The notes: generated by a model from the letters alone, not told the origin. Positions 52,695 through 62,131 are shown, counted from the first letter of the stretch. The stretch: 64,000 nt of DNA from Glycomyces sp. NRRL B-16210 (GCF_000719515.1 NZ_JOGR01000006.1:292427-356426); one strand, 5' to 3'. Made by a program: numbers and translations.

Positions 52695-52721
52695 AATGTA
52701 GCGGTATTCCTATGGGAATAC
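52695..52721 (-). promoter_or_regulatory. Promoter and palindromic operator of the leader peptide
   Basis: TACATT (52700-52695) is the -10. A perfect palindrome GTATTCC-TATG-GGAATAC (52704-52721) covers the -14 to -33 region, and a further GTATTTCC half-copy lies beyond it. A regulator here would control the leader and probably the haloperoxidase. The rest of 52433-52891 shows nothing else convincing. Confidence 0.6.
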
Positions 52722-52891
52722 TAGGAAATACTGGTCATTCTTAACGGAAACGACTGCGGCCGTTCCCCAGGCGGTGACAGAACCAGTACCGGATTACCCC
52801 GAGGCCACCCCGACGCGACGCCGAGAATCCAAGGGCACCAAGGGCATCCGCCGTGACACCGCGCAAGACCGCGGCCTCCGGCCCCGTACCG

Positions 52892-54160
52892 TCAGGCCGC
52901 CGTCCACCGCAGTTCACGGGACGCCAAGGGCCCGTAAGGGGTCAGCACGGCCAGGTCCGCCCGGTGCTCGCCCGGGTCGCGGTCGAAGGCCCGCGTGAAG
53001 CGCAGCTCGGCCGCGTGCGGGCCCGCCTCGGCGGTGATCGGCTCGCCGTTCCAGGCCCCGCCCACCGCGTACGGGTGCACCGGTTCGATCCGCGCCGCCG
53101 GGCTCCCTTCGAGCGCGACGACGCCCACCGCGAGGTCCGAGAGCCGCGGATAGGCGTCCTCGGCGCTGCGCAGCAGCCGCTCGGTCGGCAGCACCTGCCC
53201 GTCCTGGAACACCGGCACGTACCCCTCCGGGGCCCAGGCCGCCCCGCTCACCGACGCGTGCGCGAAGTACGCCGACCACAGCGCCGGGTCCTGGATCGCG
53301 TTGCGCGGCCCCACGTGCACCGGCCGCGCCGGGCTCTTGCGCGCCTGGAGCTCCGGCAGGTTCAGCGCCCGCCCGTCCTCGCCGGCCCAGTAGGCCCCGT
53401 GCTGGCCGTCGAGCAGCACCCACCGGTCGAGCTCGTCGATCCAGGCCTCCGCGACGGCGTGCCCCTGGCCGACCCCGTCGTGGTAGTCCCCGCGCCGCAG
53501 CCACACCCGCCGCGCCGGTATCCGCAGCGCGTTGAGCCCCTGCGCCAGCACGATCGAGTACTCCACGCACGAGTAGCGCGCCCCCAGGGCCACCTGCTCG
53601 AGCACGTCCAGCGCGTCGCCGGCGTTGATGCGGGCGTTGGCGTGCCGCCACAGCCCCGACGCCCACGCCAGCAGCGCCTTCGCCGTCGCCCACGAGCCCT
53701 CGCCGGGGCGCGGCAGCCGCGCCAGCAGCTGCGACTCGCGGTGCGCCTCGATCCGGTCGAGGCGCAGCGGCGCCGCCGTCTCCGGCTCGGGCCAGGCGGT
53801 GATGCGCAGCGGCGGCGCGGGCACGTTCGCCCGCGCCCGCTCCAGGGCCTTGTCCCAGTCCGGGTCGGCGCCGAACGCGGCCGACAGCTCCGGTTCGAAC
53901 AGGTCCGTCTGGTGGAAGCCCGCCTCGATCGCCTCGTCGAGGCGCGAGCGGGCCCCCGCCAGGCCGACCTTGTGGGCGGCGATGGCGAGCGAGGGCGCCC
54001 AGAGGTCGCGCCAGAACTCGGTGTCGGCGCGCAGGGTCCGCTCCAGGTCCAGGAGGGTCCACCAGCGGGCGCCGCGCATGGCGTCCTGCGCGATCGTGCG
54101 CACGCGCGCGAGCTGGGAGGCACCGTGCGGGCTCGCGGTGCGCTGAGAGGGTCGGGCCAT
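52892..54160 (-). CDS. Transglutaminase-like protein
   Basis: A 422-residue, probably cytosolic protein (no signal). The middle has a transglutaminase-like core: Cys in ARYSCVEYSIVLAQGLNALR (about 207-226), His in GQGHAVAEAWID (about 241-252) and Asp in WVLLDGQHG (about 256-264), giving a possible Cys-His-Asp triad. The rest has no recognised domain. The ATG at 54160 is chosen; 18 further codons to 54214 are unlikely. Such proteins may be amidases or proteases. No operon partners. Confidence 0.8.
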   Translation of the reverse strand: MARPSQRTASPHGASQLARVRTIAQDAMRGARWWTLLDLERTLRADTEFWRDLWAPSLAIAAHKVGLAGARSRLDEAIEAGFHQTDLFEPELSAAFGADPDWDKALERARANVPAPPLRITAWPEPETAAPLRLDRIEAHRESQLLARLPRPGEGSWATAKALLAWASGLWRHANARINAGDALDVLEQVALGARYSCVEYSIVLAQGLNALRIPARRVWLRRGDYHDGVGQGHAVAEAWIDELDRWVLLDGQHGAYWAGEDGRALNLPELQARKSPARPVHVGPRNAIQDPALWSAYFAHASVSGAAWAPEGYVPVFQDGQVLPTERLLRSAEDAYPRLSDLAVGVVALEGSPAARIEPVHPYAVGGAWNGEPITAEAGPHAAELRFTRAFDRDPGEHRADLAVLTPYGPLASRELRWTAA

Positions 54161-54409
54161 GGGTTCGAGGGTAGTTGCCGCCACGCCGGGGGCAAACCCC
54201 GTTGTGCCCGTCACCGCGGAGCGCTAGAGTTGCGGCATGATCCTTTAGAAGCGATGCGGCCGCGCCCCTGCGACGGGGCCCGCCGATACGACAGCGTGCA
54301 AGTTCTCTGGGACGTCGAGCCGCTTCCGTCGCGAAGCCGATGGGCCGCACCGGTCCGGCACCGCCCCGCGCTCACGTCTCTTCATGCTCCACCTGAGAAG
54401 GGGATCCCT

Positions 54410-54670
54410 ATGACCGCTGAAGCTCCCAAGTCGCGGAAGACCACCGCCGGCAGCACCTCGAAGGGCGGCGCCGCCGAAGACCGCGTCCCCGAAGCCGAGG
54501 CCGAGGAGACCGCCGAGCCGCTCAATCGCGAGGAGCGCCGGGCGAAGGCCCGCGGCAAGAAGGCGGGCCAGCCCGCCAAGAACCCGATCGGCTCCAAGAA
54601 GTCGAACGTCCGCTCGCAGATGCCGGGCGGCGGGGTCGGCAAGTTCCAGCTCCCGACCAAGAACGGCTGA
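54410..54670 (+). CDS. Small charged protein, unknown
   Basis: An 86-residue, mostly disordered protein with a GAGAAGGGG ribosome-binding site. It is Lys/Glu/Ala-rich, with NREERRAKARGKKAG (about 39-53) and a Gly/Lys-rich end (PGGGVGKFQLPTKNG). I recognise no family. Basic low-complexity tails like this can bind nucleic acid, but that is speculation. It has its own terminator. Confidence 0.65.
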   Translation: MTAEAPKSRKTTAGSTSKGGAAEDRVPEAEAEETAEPLNREERRAKARGKKAGQPAKNPIGSKKSNVRSQMPGGGVGKFQLPTKNG

Positions 54671-54696
54671 TCCCGGCACCACCGGGCCAGTGACGT

Positions 54697-54728
54697 GCGG
54701 GCGGCGGACCTCTCGGTCCACCGCCCGC
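54697..54728. terminator. Hairpin between small protein and mannanase
   Basis: GCGGGCGG / CCGCCCGC with an inner GGACC / GGTCC pairing and a short loop, followed by TTTCGCG on the plus strand. It can end both convergent genes. Confidence 0.7.
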
Positions 54729-54743
54729 TTTCGCGTATTCCGG

Positions 54744-56201
54744 TTACACCGCTTCGCAGGTCACGGTCGGCGTGCCGACCGGGCCCGAGGCGATGAAGCC
54801 GAAGGCCTCGATGGTCTGGCCGCTCGCGACCGAGCCGTTCCAGCCCACGTCCGAGGCGGTGACGCTCGAACCCGAGGCGCTGATGTCGGCGTTCCACGAA
54901 CTGGTGATCGCGGTGCCGCCGGACCAGGTCCAGGTGAGGCGCCAGCCGTCGATCGCGCCCGCGGAGGCGGTCACCGAGACGTTGCCCTGCCAGCCCGAGC
55001 CCCAGTCGCTGGCCACGGTGATGGCCGCCGAGCAGTCGCCGTCGCCCGGCTCACCGGTCGGCTCATCGGTGGGTTCATCCGTCGGCTCGTCAGTCGGCTC
55101 GTCCGTGGGCTCATCAGTGGGCTCGTCGGTCGGCTCATCGGTCGGCTCGTCCGTCGGGCCCGGGTCGCCGCCGAAGACGGTCGCGCGTACCGAGGTGTTC
55201 GCGATGCCGTACTGGCTGTTGAAGACGCGCTCGCCCCAGGCCGTCATCTGGCTCGGGTTGAAGTTCAGCACCTGGTCGAGGTTCTCCGCGCCGCCGCCGT
55301 TGCCGGAGTAGGACCAGGCGATCCATCCGATGCCGCGGGCCTGCGCCTCCGACTGGATGGTCTCCCACGCGACCGCCCCGCCGAAGTGCTCGTCGCCGTA
55401 CTCGCCGACGATGAGCGGCAGGCCCATCGAAGCGAAGGCGTCGAAGTAGCTGATCACGTTCTGCGCGGAGCTGAAGACCTCGTACATGTGCACCGAGAAC
55501 ACCGTGTTGCCGTCGGGGTCGGCCGCGGCCACGCTCGGAGCGTTGTCGCGCATGTTGAACTCCCAGTCCTGGCCCCAGTTCGGGGCGTCGACCACGAGGG
55601 TGTGCTCGAAGCCGATCGAGCGCATCCGCTCGATCGCGTCGATGGTGGCGCCGGTCCACGCCGAGGCGTTCTGGTTGCCCCACGGCTCGTTGCCGATGTT
55701 GATGAGCACGTACGCCTCTTCGCCCGCCAGGACGCTGTAGAGGCCCTCCCAGTAGTCCACGGCCTGGTCGAGCGTCGCCGCGCCCGACTCCTCGCCGTAA
55801 CCGGTCGTGTCGTGCACCTCCAGGACGCAGATGAGCTGCTGCGCCTTGCATTCGGCGATGATCTGGGAGACCCGCGAGGCGCTGCTGACGCCCCAGTCGC
55901 GCTGGCCGGAGCCGAGGACGACGCGGACGGTGTTGGCGCCCAGGTCGCTCAGCTCGGCGTAGCTGTCGAACTCGCCTTCGTACCAGATGTCCGGGTGCGA
56001 GGAGCCGCGCATGACGAACGGGTTGCCGTTGGCGTCGAGCAGCTGGGTGCCGTTGACGGAGAAGCCGCCCTGCTGCGCGCCGGCGGGTAGCAGCTGCCAG
56101 ACTCCGGCGAAGACGATGGCGAGTGTCGCAACGGCTGCCATGAGCCAGGTGCGGACCCGCCGTCGCCGTGCCGGGGCGGCGTCGGTAGTGCCGATAACCA
56201 T
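54744..56201 (-). CDS. Secreted GH5 endo-beta-mannanase with CBM2
   Basis: A 485-residue extracellular enzyme. The signal/anchor helix is at about 20-40. The GH5 domain (about 46-345) closely follows the GH5_8 mannanase pattern: MRGSSHPDIWYEGEF, CVLEVHDTTGYG, acid/base Glu172 in NIGNEPWG and nucleophile Glu267 in LIVGEYGD, ending IAWSYSGNGGGAENLD. Eight PTDE repeats (349-380) link to a C-terminal CBM2 (about 390-485) with the terminal Cys pair and exposed Trp residues for cellulose binding. Together with the nearby mannosidase it would turn plant mannan into mannose. Confidence 0.95.
   Translation of the reverse strand: MVIGTTDAAPARRRRVRTWLMAAVATLAIVFAGVWQLLPAGAQQGGFSVNGTQLLDANGNPFVMRGSSHPDIWYEGEFDSYAELSDLGANTVRVVLGSGQRDWGVSSASRVSQIIAECKAQQLICVLEVHDTTGYGEESGAATLDQAVDYWEGLYSVLAGEEAYVLINIGNEPWGNQNASAWTGATIDAIERMRSIGFEHTLVVDAPNWGQDWEFNMRDNAPSVAAADPDGNTVFSVHMYEVFSSAQNVISYFDAFASMGLPLIVGEYGDEHFGGAVAWETIQSEAQARGIGWIAWSYSGNGGGAENLDQVLNFNPSQMTAWGERVFNSQYGIANTSVRATVFGGDPGPTDEPTDEPTDEPTDEPTDEPTDEPTDEPTDEPTGEPGDGDCSAAITVASDWGSGWQGNVSVTASAGAIDGWRLTWTWSGGTAITSSWNADISASGSSVTASDVGWNGSVASGQTIEAFGFIASGPVGTPTVTCEAV
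55048..55158 (-). repeat. 12-bp tandem repeats encoding the PTDE linker
   Basis: About nine 12-bp units code for eight PTDE and one PTGE. The codons vary between units (GTC/GTG, TCG/TCA), so the peptide rather than the DNA is conserved. The acidic linker length can change by slippage. Confidence 0.9.
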
Positions 56202-56234
56202 GTCGATCCCATCTGTAGGTTCGGGTTGTGAGGT

Positions 56235-56261
56235 GAATCGGTTAATCCCAACCTCAACATA
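56235..56261 (-). promoter_or_regulatory. Promoter and degenerate operator of the mannanase
   Basis: TATGTT (56261-56256, minus strand) is a -10 candidate about 55 nt before the ATG. GAATCGGTTA (56235-56244) matches the GAACCGGTTC palindrome at 57473 in 8 of 10 positions and lies just after the expected transcription start. It may be a weak LacI-type site. Confidence 0.4.
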
Positions 56262-56348
56262 GAGAACCATAAATATCGATGGGGGACAAGACGTGGTCCG
56301 AGATTGCCCGTTCCGCCCGATGGGGGCGAGGCCGCGGCGGCCCCCGGC

Positions 56349-57386
56349 TCAGGCCGGAGCCGGCCCCGTCGAACCGCGCGGCGAGAGCTGCGCGGGCCGG
56401 CACTGAACCGAGAAAGCCCGCTTCTCCGGGCTCGGGGCGTCGGCCCCGATGAGCGTGAGAAGCACTTCGGCGCAATGGGATCCGTACGCGCTGATGTCGC
56501 GCGTCAGCGAGGTGAGCGCCGGATGCGTCAGGCGGCACAGCGGCGAATCGTCCCAGGCCACGATGGACAACTGCTCCGAAACATGCAGGCCCAGTTCATG
56601 GGCGACGCCCAGACCCGCCACGGCCATCACGTCGTTGTCGTAGATGATCGCGGTCGGCCGGTTCGCCGAACTCAGCAGCCGCCGCGTGATCCGCGCGCCC
56701 TGCTCGCCGGTGTAGTCGCTGTGGACGGTCGTCATCGACTCCAGCCCGAGCGCCGCGGCCGTCTCGGTGTGCGCGGCGTCGCGGATCGCGGTGTGCAGCA
56801 GATGCGGCAGCCCCGCGATGCGGGCGACTCTGCGGTGCCCGAGGGCGTACAGGTACTCCAGGATCTCCCGGCACGGCTCGGCGTCGTCGTGCCAGACCGC
56901 CGGAAGCCGCGCGCCCTCGACCGGGCCGCCGACCGCCACGGCCGGCAGTCCCAGATCGGCGACGAAGTCCAACCGCGGATCGCTCGCGCCCACGTCGCAC
57001 AGCAGCACTCCGTCCACCCGCCGCTCGGCCCACCAGCGGCGGTAGACCTCCAGCTCCTCCTCGACGGTGTCGACGATCTGGAGCGTCAGACCGAGCGACC
57101 CGGCCGACAACGTCGCCTCGATCCCGCTGATGAGCTCCATGAAGTACGGCTCGATCCCCAGCGTCCGGGCCGACCGCCGCAAGGCGATGCCCACCGCCTG
57201 TGCCGAGGAGACCGACAGCGACCGCGCCGCGCGATTGGGGACGAACCCCATCTCCGCGGCGATTCCCAGGATCTTCCTGCGCGTGTTCTCGGAGACCCCG
57301 GGCCTTCCGTTGAGCGCGTACGAGACCGCGCCTTTCGACACGCCCGCGGCGGCGGCGATGTCGGCGATGGTCACTCGCCTGGTCAT
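56349..57386 (-). CDS. LacI-family transcriptional regulator
   Basis: A 345-residue regulator. The N-terminal HTH (VTIADIAAAAGVSKGAVSYALNG, about 4-26) and hinge NRAARSLS-type segment are followed by a periplasmic-binding-protein-like ligand domain (about 62-330). The ATG at 57386 with GAGAGGA upstream is preferred over a longer reading. It is divergent from the beta-mannosidase gene and next to the mannanase, so manno-oligosaccharides are the likely inducer. Confidence 0.94.
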   Translation of the reverse strand: MTRRVTIADIAAAAGVSKGAVSYALNGRPGVSENTRRKILGIAAEMGFVPNRAARSLSVSSAQAVGIALRRSARTLGIEPYFMELISGIEATLSAGSLGLTLQIVDTVEEELEVYRRWWAERRVDGVLLCDVGASDPRLDFVADLGLPAVAVGGPVEGARLPAVWHDDAEPCREILEYLYALGHRRVARIAGLPHLLHTAIRDAAHTETAAALGLESMTTVHSDYTGEQGARITRRLLSSANRPTAIIYDNDVMAVAGLGVAHELGLHVSEQLSIVAWDDSPLCRLTHPALTSLTRDISAYGSHCAEVLLTLIGADAPSPEKRAFSVQCRPAQLSPRGSTGPAPA

Positions 57387-57471
57387 CGGGGTCCTCTCAA
57401 GGCAGGGGTACGCGGCACAGGGGCGCACTTGCGCGCTCCACCGGTTTCCAGACTCTAGCGCACCAAGTCAC

Positions 57472-57491
57472 CGAACCGGTTCAGCTATCAT
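57472..57491 (+). promoter_or_regulatory. LacI-type operator and -10 before the mannosidase
   Basis: GAACCGGTTC (57473-57482) is a perfect palindrome with the central CpG of LacI-family operators. It lies just upstream of TATCAT (57486-57491), a -10 about 140 nt before the mannosidase start. Repressor bound here would block that promoter and could affect the divergent lacI-type gene. Confidence 0.65.
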
Positions 57492-57631
57492 CCGACCACG
57501 GAGCGACCGCCGCCCCCGCGACGGGCGCCCCTACCCCACAATGAGAGCGGTACGGCACCCGACGACGCCGAACGCCGGCCGGGCCGCCCCCAGCGGGCGA
57601 CCACCGAACGTCCCAACGCATAGGAGTCTCC

Positions 57632-60061
57632 TTGAGCGCCAAGCGAACCCTGCACGAAGGCTGGACCCTCACCGGCGACCCCGCCGCACCGGTCGCCGTC
57701 GACGCCGTCCCCGCGACCGTCCCCGGCGCCGTCCACACCGACCTCCTGGCCGCCGGGCTCATCGCCGACCCCTACCTCGACGACGCCGAACGCGGCCTCG
57801 CCTGGATTGGCCGCACCGACTGGACCTACCGCACCGCCTTCGACACCCCCGAAGGCACCTGGGACGGCATCGACCTCGCCTTCGACGGCCTCGACACCAT
57901 CGCCCGCGTCACCCTCAACGGCACCGTCCTCGGCGAGACCGCCGACATGCACCGCCGCCACCGCTTCGACGCCCGCCCGGCCCTGCGCCCCCAAGGCCCC
58001 AACGAACTCGAAGTCGCCTTCACCGCCCCCTACACCTACGCCGAAGCCCAACGAGACCGCCTCGGCGACCGCCCCAACGCCTACCCCGAACCCGGCAACT
58101 TCATCCGCAAGGCCGCCTGCGACTTCGGCTGGGACTGGGGCCCGAACCTCGCCGGCGCCGGCATCTGGCGCGAAGTGCGACTCGAAACCTGGCGCACCGC
58201 CCGCATCGACACCGTCGTCCCCCGCGCCACCGTCCAAGACGGCCGCGGCATCGTCGACCTCCACGTCACCGTCCAGAAAGCCGCCGACACCGACCTCGAA
58301 CTCCACTGCCGCATCGGCGAACACGAGACCCGCGCCCACCTCCCCGCCGGCGCCGACACCGCCGAGGTCCGCCTCGAAGTCCCCGACCCCGACCTCTGGT
58401 CCCCCCACGGCCGCGGCGCCCAGACCCTCCACCCCCTCGACGTCACCCTCACCGCCGCCGGCGGCGAACTCGACGCCTGGAGCACCCGCATCGGCTTCCG
58501 CACCGTCGAACTCGACACCGAACCGAACGACCACGGCCGCCCCTACACCCTCAAGATCAACGGCGAGACCGTCTGGATCAAGGGCGTCAACTGGATCCCC
58601 GACGAGGCGCTCACCCACCGCGTCGACCCCGCCCGCATCGAACGGCGCCTGCGTCAGGCGCTGGCCGCCGGCGTCAACTACCTGCGCGTGTGGGGCGGCG
58701 GGATCTACGAGTCCGCCGACTTCTACCGCCTCTGCGACGAACTCGGGCTCCTGGTCGGCCAGGACTTCCTGTTCGCCTGCGCCGCCTACCCCGAGGAAGA
58801 GCCCTTCTGGTCCGAGGTCGAAGCCGAGGCCCGCGACAACCTCGCCCGCCTCGCGCCGCACCCGAGCCTGGTCACCTGGACGGGCAACAACGAGAACCTC
58901 TGGGGCTGGCACGACTGGGACTGGCAGGCCCCGCTCGGCGACAAGACCTGGGGCGCCGGGTACTACCACGACCTGCTGCCCAAGCTCGTCGCCGAAGTCG
59001 ACGGCACCCGGCCGTACTGGCCCGGCAGCCCCTACTCCGGCACCCGCGAACTGCACCCCAACGAGCAGGCCCACGCGAGCGTCCACATCTGGGACGTGTG
59101 GAACCGCGAGGACTACACCCGCTACCGCGACTGGAAGCCCCGCTTCGTCGCCGAGTTCGGCTACCAGGCGCCGCCGACCTGGTCCACGGTGCGGCGCATG
59201 GTCACCGACGAGCCGCTCGCCGCCGAGACGCCCGCGATGCTGTGGCACCAGAAGGCCGAGGACGGCCAGGCGAAGCTCCAGCGCGGCCTCGACGCGCACC
59301 TGCCGCCGGTCCGCGACTTCGACGACTGGCTCTACTTCACGCAGGTGAACCAGGCCCGCGCGATCCGCCTTGGCCTCGAGCGCTTCCGCGCCCTCCAGCC
59401 CTACTGCACCGGGGCGATCGTCTGGCAGCTCAACGACTGCTGGCCCGTGACCTCCTGGGCCGCGATCGACGGCGAGGAGCGGCTCAAGCCGCTCTGGTAC
59501 GCCCTCAAGGACGCCTTCGCCGAGCGCATCGTCACCTTCCAACCCGATGGCGAGGGCCTGAACATGGTGGTGGTCAACGACTCCGCCGAGGCCTGGAACG
59601 GCGTCATCGGGTTCTGGAAGTGCAACCCCGAGGGCCGCATCATCGGCCGGGCGCTCGTCCAGATGGAGATCGACGCGCGCGACACCGCCGTCCTCGAACT
59701 CGAACCCGGCGCGATCCCCACCGACGGCCAGTTCCTCGTGACCGGCCGCGAGGACTTCCCCCGCGCGACCTGGTTCACCAAGGAGGACAAGGACATGGAC
59801 TGGGCGACGGCCCGGTTCACGACCGAGACCGCGGTGGAGGGCGGCGAAGTCAAGGTCACGGTCACCGCCGAGACCGTCCTGCGCGACCTGTGCCTGTTCC
59901 CCGACCGCCTCGACCCCGAAGCGGCCGTGGACAAGGCCCTCATCACCATCGTCCCCGGCGAACAAGTCACCTTCACCGTGACCAGCGAAGCCATCGCCGC
60001 CTCCGCCGAACTCCAGAAGGCCCTGACCGAGAAACCCGTCCTGCGCGCGATCAACGACTGA
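57632..60061 (+). CDS. GH2 beta-mannosidase
   Basis: An 809-residue enzyme, no signal, hence cytosolic. The N-terminal sugar-binding beta domain (about 5-170) has DWTYRTAFD and RKAACDFGWDWGP, typical of beta-mannosidases. The (beta/alpha)8 domain has LRVWGGGIYE, the acid/base Glu in WTGNNEN (about 419) and nucleophile Glu in VAEFGY (about 508), then WQLNDCWPVTSW. It would hydrolyse manno-oligosaccharides taken up after mannanase action; no transporter lies in the window. TTG start with AGGAG 5 nt upstream. Confidence 0.94.
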   Translation: MSAKRTLHEGWTLTGDPAAPVAVDAVPATVPGAVHTDLLAAGLIADPYLDDAERGLAWIGRTDWTYRTAFDTPEGTWDGIDLAFDGLDTIARVTLNGTVLGETADMHRRHRFDARPALRPQGPNELEVAFTAPYTYAEAQRDRLGDRPNAYPEPGNFIRKAACDFGWDWGPNLAGAGIWREVRLETWRTARIDTVVPRATVQDGRGIVDLHVTVQKAADTDLELHCRIGEHETRAHLPAGADTAEVRLEVPDPDLWSPHGRGAQTLHPLDVTLTAAGGELDAWSTRIGFRTVELDTEPNDHGRPYTLKINGETVWIKGVNWIPDEALTHRVDPARIERRLRQALAAGVNYLRVWGGGIYESADFYRLCDELGLLVGQDFLFACAAYPEEEPFWSEVEAEARDNLARLAPHPSLVTWTGNNENLWGWHDWDWQAPLGDKTWGAGYYHDLLPKLVAEVDGTRPYWPGSPYSGTRELHPNEQAHASVHIWDVWNREDYTRYRDWKPRFVAEFGYQAPPTWSTVRRMVTDEPLAAETPAMLWHQKAEDGQAKLQRGLDAHLPPVRDFDDWLYFTQVNQARAIRLGLERFRALQPYCTGAIVWQLNDCWPVTSWAAIDGEERLKPLWYALKDAFAERIVTFQPDGEGLNMVVVNDSAEAWNGVIGFWKCNPEGRIIGRALVQMEIDARDTAVLELEPGAIPTDGQFLVTGREDFPRATWFTKEDKDMDWATARFTTETAVEGGEVKVTVTAETVLRDLCLFPDRLDPEAAVDKALITIVPGEQVTFTVTSEAIAASAELQKALTEKPVLRAIND

Positions 60062-60235
60062 TCCCCGGGCCCGACGCGGGCGGCCCGGACGGCCGCCCGC
60101 GCCACGGCCTCGCGACCCGCCTCCACGCACCAGGTTCAACCTCCGGCCCATTCGGAGATCCCACTACGGAACCGACCCTACTGCGATACCGTCCGACCAG
60201 GGTTTTCACGCTGGACCGATCGCGAAGGGGATCCG

Positions 60236-61084
60236 ATGCCGGTGCCCGAGCTCTCCTCGAACGCGTTCGGACGTTTCATGGAACGCGGCGGCTGGTGGCG
60301 CGCCCTCCTGGTCACCGCGGTCTACCTCGTCCTCTACAACGCCGGCGGCCTGCTCATAGGGGCGCTCTTCGGCGACCGGATCGACCCCGACGACCAGTTC
60401 GCCGACACCGGCACCGTCTTCCTCTCCCTCGTGCTACCCCTGCTGATCGGCGGCCTCCTGCTCCTGGCCGCCGTCGCGGCCCTGCGCTGGTTTCCACCGC
60501 TGTTCGATCGGCAGCCGATCCGAGGCCGGGGCTGGATGTGGATCGCTCCGGTCATCATCGTGCTCGCCGCGGGCGCGCGCGTGGTCGGCACCGACTACGG
60601 CCAGTACGCCGCGGGCGTAGTCGCCCTGACCTACGCCGGCGGCCTGCTCATCGGCTTCGTCGAGGAGATCCTCGCCCGCGGCATCGTCATCCACATGCTT
60701 CGCCTCTCAGGACACTCCGAGCTGACGGTCATGCTGCTCTCCTCGCTGCTGTTCTCCCTGATGCACGCCACGAACCTGTTCTCCGGACAGCCGGTGACGA
60801 CCGTTCTGGTCACCATGGGATTCACCTTCGTGTTCGGCATCGCCATGTACCTCACCCTGCGCGTCACCGGATTCCTGATCTGGCCCATGCTCCTGCACGC
60901 GATCACCGACCCCTCCTCCTTCCTCGCCACCGGCGGCATCGACGAAGCCGAAAGCGGGACGACCGACCCGCTCGTCTCCCTCGCCGGAACCTCGGTCTTC
61001 CTGTACGCGCTCCTGGGAATCGCCGCCCTGTTCCTGGTGCGCGGACGAGTCGGCGCCCGTAACAAGGACGCCGCCACATCCTGA
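60236..61084 (+). CDS. CPBP-family intramembrane glutamic protease
   Basis: A 282-residue membrane protein with about seven helices. The CPBP (CAAX protease/bacteriocin-processing) motifs are FVEEILARG (about 141-149), FSLMHATN (about 178-185) and LLHAITD (about 220-226), giving the Glu-Glu and two His. Related proteins process prenylated proteins or bacteriocins or give self-immunity; no such partner is visible. ATG start with GAAGGGG. Confidence 0.9.
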   Translation: MPVPELSSNAFGRFMERGGWWRALLVTAVYLVLYNAGGLLIGALFGDRIDPDDQFADTGTVFLSLVLPLLIGGLLLLAAVAALRWFPPLFDRQPIRGRGWMWIAPVIIVLAAGARVVGTDYGQYAAGVVALTYAGGLLIGFVEEILARGIVIHMLRLSGHSELTVMLLSSLLFSLMHATNLFSGQPVTTVLVTMGFTFVFGIAMYLTLRVTGFLIWPMLLHAITDPSSFLATGGIDEAESGTTDPLVSLAGTSVFLYALLGIAALFLVRGRVGARNKDAATS

Positions 61085-61225
61085 ACCGCCACCCGGGCGG
61101 GCGACTGCCGGGGTTCGGTCAGCAAGGGCAGCGACAGAGAGCGTGCCTCAGCTGGTGCGTTTCCGGGTCGGGTCTTCCGCAGTTCTCGGGAGGACTGCGA
61201 AGGTCCACCCGCCACGATGCATGAC

Positions 61226-62074
61226 TCAGGATCCTGTCAGGAGATCATCGAAGCGGTCGCTCTCCAGCGCCGCGTCCAGGGACACCTGATCCTCTCGCCA
61301 AGCCTGGCAGCTCTGATGAACCGTCCAGACCGCCGCCCACTGCCGTGCGCGATGGCCGTCCAGCCCCATCAGGTCGGCGATCGCGTCGGCGCGCTGGAGA
61401 ATCGCGGTCGCGGGCGGATGGTACGCCGCGAAGAATCCGATGTCCGAGTGCGGATCTCCGAGCTGCGGCGACGGGTCGACCACCACATAGCCGTCCCGGG
61501 CGCGGAGGATGTTCTTGTCGACGAAGTCTCCGTGCAGCAACACTGGCCGGTCGGTGCTGGCGCACAGCGCCAACGCTGTGGCCCTGGCGGCGTCAAGCCG
61601 GACGAGCCCGGCGTTCCCCCGCTCGGGCTCGCCCCTGGTCCGGCGTTCGAATTCGATGTCGGCGAGTGCCTGCCGCTCAAGCGCGGGATAGACCTCGGCC
61701 AGCGCGGCGAACGGGAACGACCCGGGAGCGGCCCGATGCAGCCTCGTCAACAGGCCAGCCGCCACCTTGGCAGCTTCCCCGTCGTCGCCCCTCGGCAGTG
61801 GCGTCCCCGGTCGTATCCGCTCCAGCAGCAACGCTCCGACAGGGAAGTCCGCATCGATGAGACGCACCGCGGACCGCGTGCCCGCCAAGGCGACCAGCGC
61901 CGCTGCTTCCGCTCGCGCCTGCTCCGGCGGGTTCACAAGTTTGACGACGACCGCGCCGCCGCCGACCCTCTGAGCGGCGAAGACGTCCGCGCTGCAACCG
62001 CCGTCCAAGCCGTGGGAGTTCTCGAGACCCCAGCGAAGCTCACACGCCTGGAGCCGTTGCCCGACATCATCCAC
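61226..62074 (-). CDS. APH(6)/hydroxyurea-type phosphotransferase
   Basis: A 282-residue kinase of the streptomycin/hydroxyurea phosphotransferase (APH_6_hur) type: GGAVVVKLVNP with the ATP-binding Lys, LLLERIRPGTPL, the catalytic loop LLHGDFVDKNIL and VVDPSPQLGDPHSDIGFF. Reading frame stays open to 62479, but upstream of about 62130 it only mirrors the IS remnant. I take GTG 62074 as start with low certainty; insertion of the IS may have altered the native N-terminus. Resistance in this host is not shown. Confidence 0.75.
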   Translation of the reverse strand: MDDVGQRLQACELRWGLENSHGLDGGCSADVFAAQRVGGGAVVVKLVNPPEQARAEAAALVALAGTRSAVRLIDADFPVGALLLERIRPGTPLPRGDDGEAAKVAAGLLTRLHRAAPGSFPFAALAEVYPALERQALADIEFERRTRGEPERGNAGLVRLDAARATALALCASTDRPVLLHGDFVDKNILRARDGYVVVDPSPQLGDPHSDIGFFAAYHPPATAILQRADAIADLMGLDGHRARQWAAVWTVHQSCQAWREDQVSLDAALESDRFDDLLTGS

Positions 62075-62131
62075 CGCAACATCGTCCCAGGCGTCAACGG
62101 CAGTCGCGACCCTGTTTCGAAGCAAATCCTT

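Noticed and set aside
52441..52701. An 86-codon plus-strand frame upstream of the haloperoxidase
   Set aside because: Arg/Ala-rich composition with no start signal; the minus-strand leader peptide and promoter explain this region better.
61217..62131. Extension of the transposase frame further upstream
   Set aside because: Before about 62132 the frame has no similarity to IS5 transposases and is simply antisense to the APH-type kinase.
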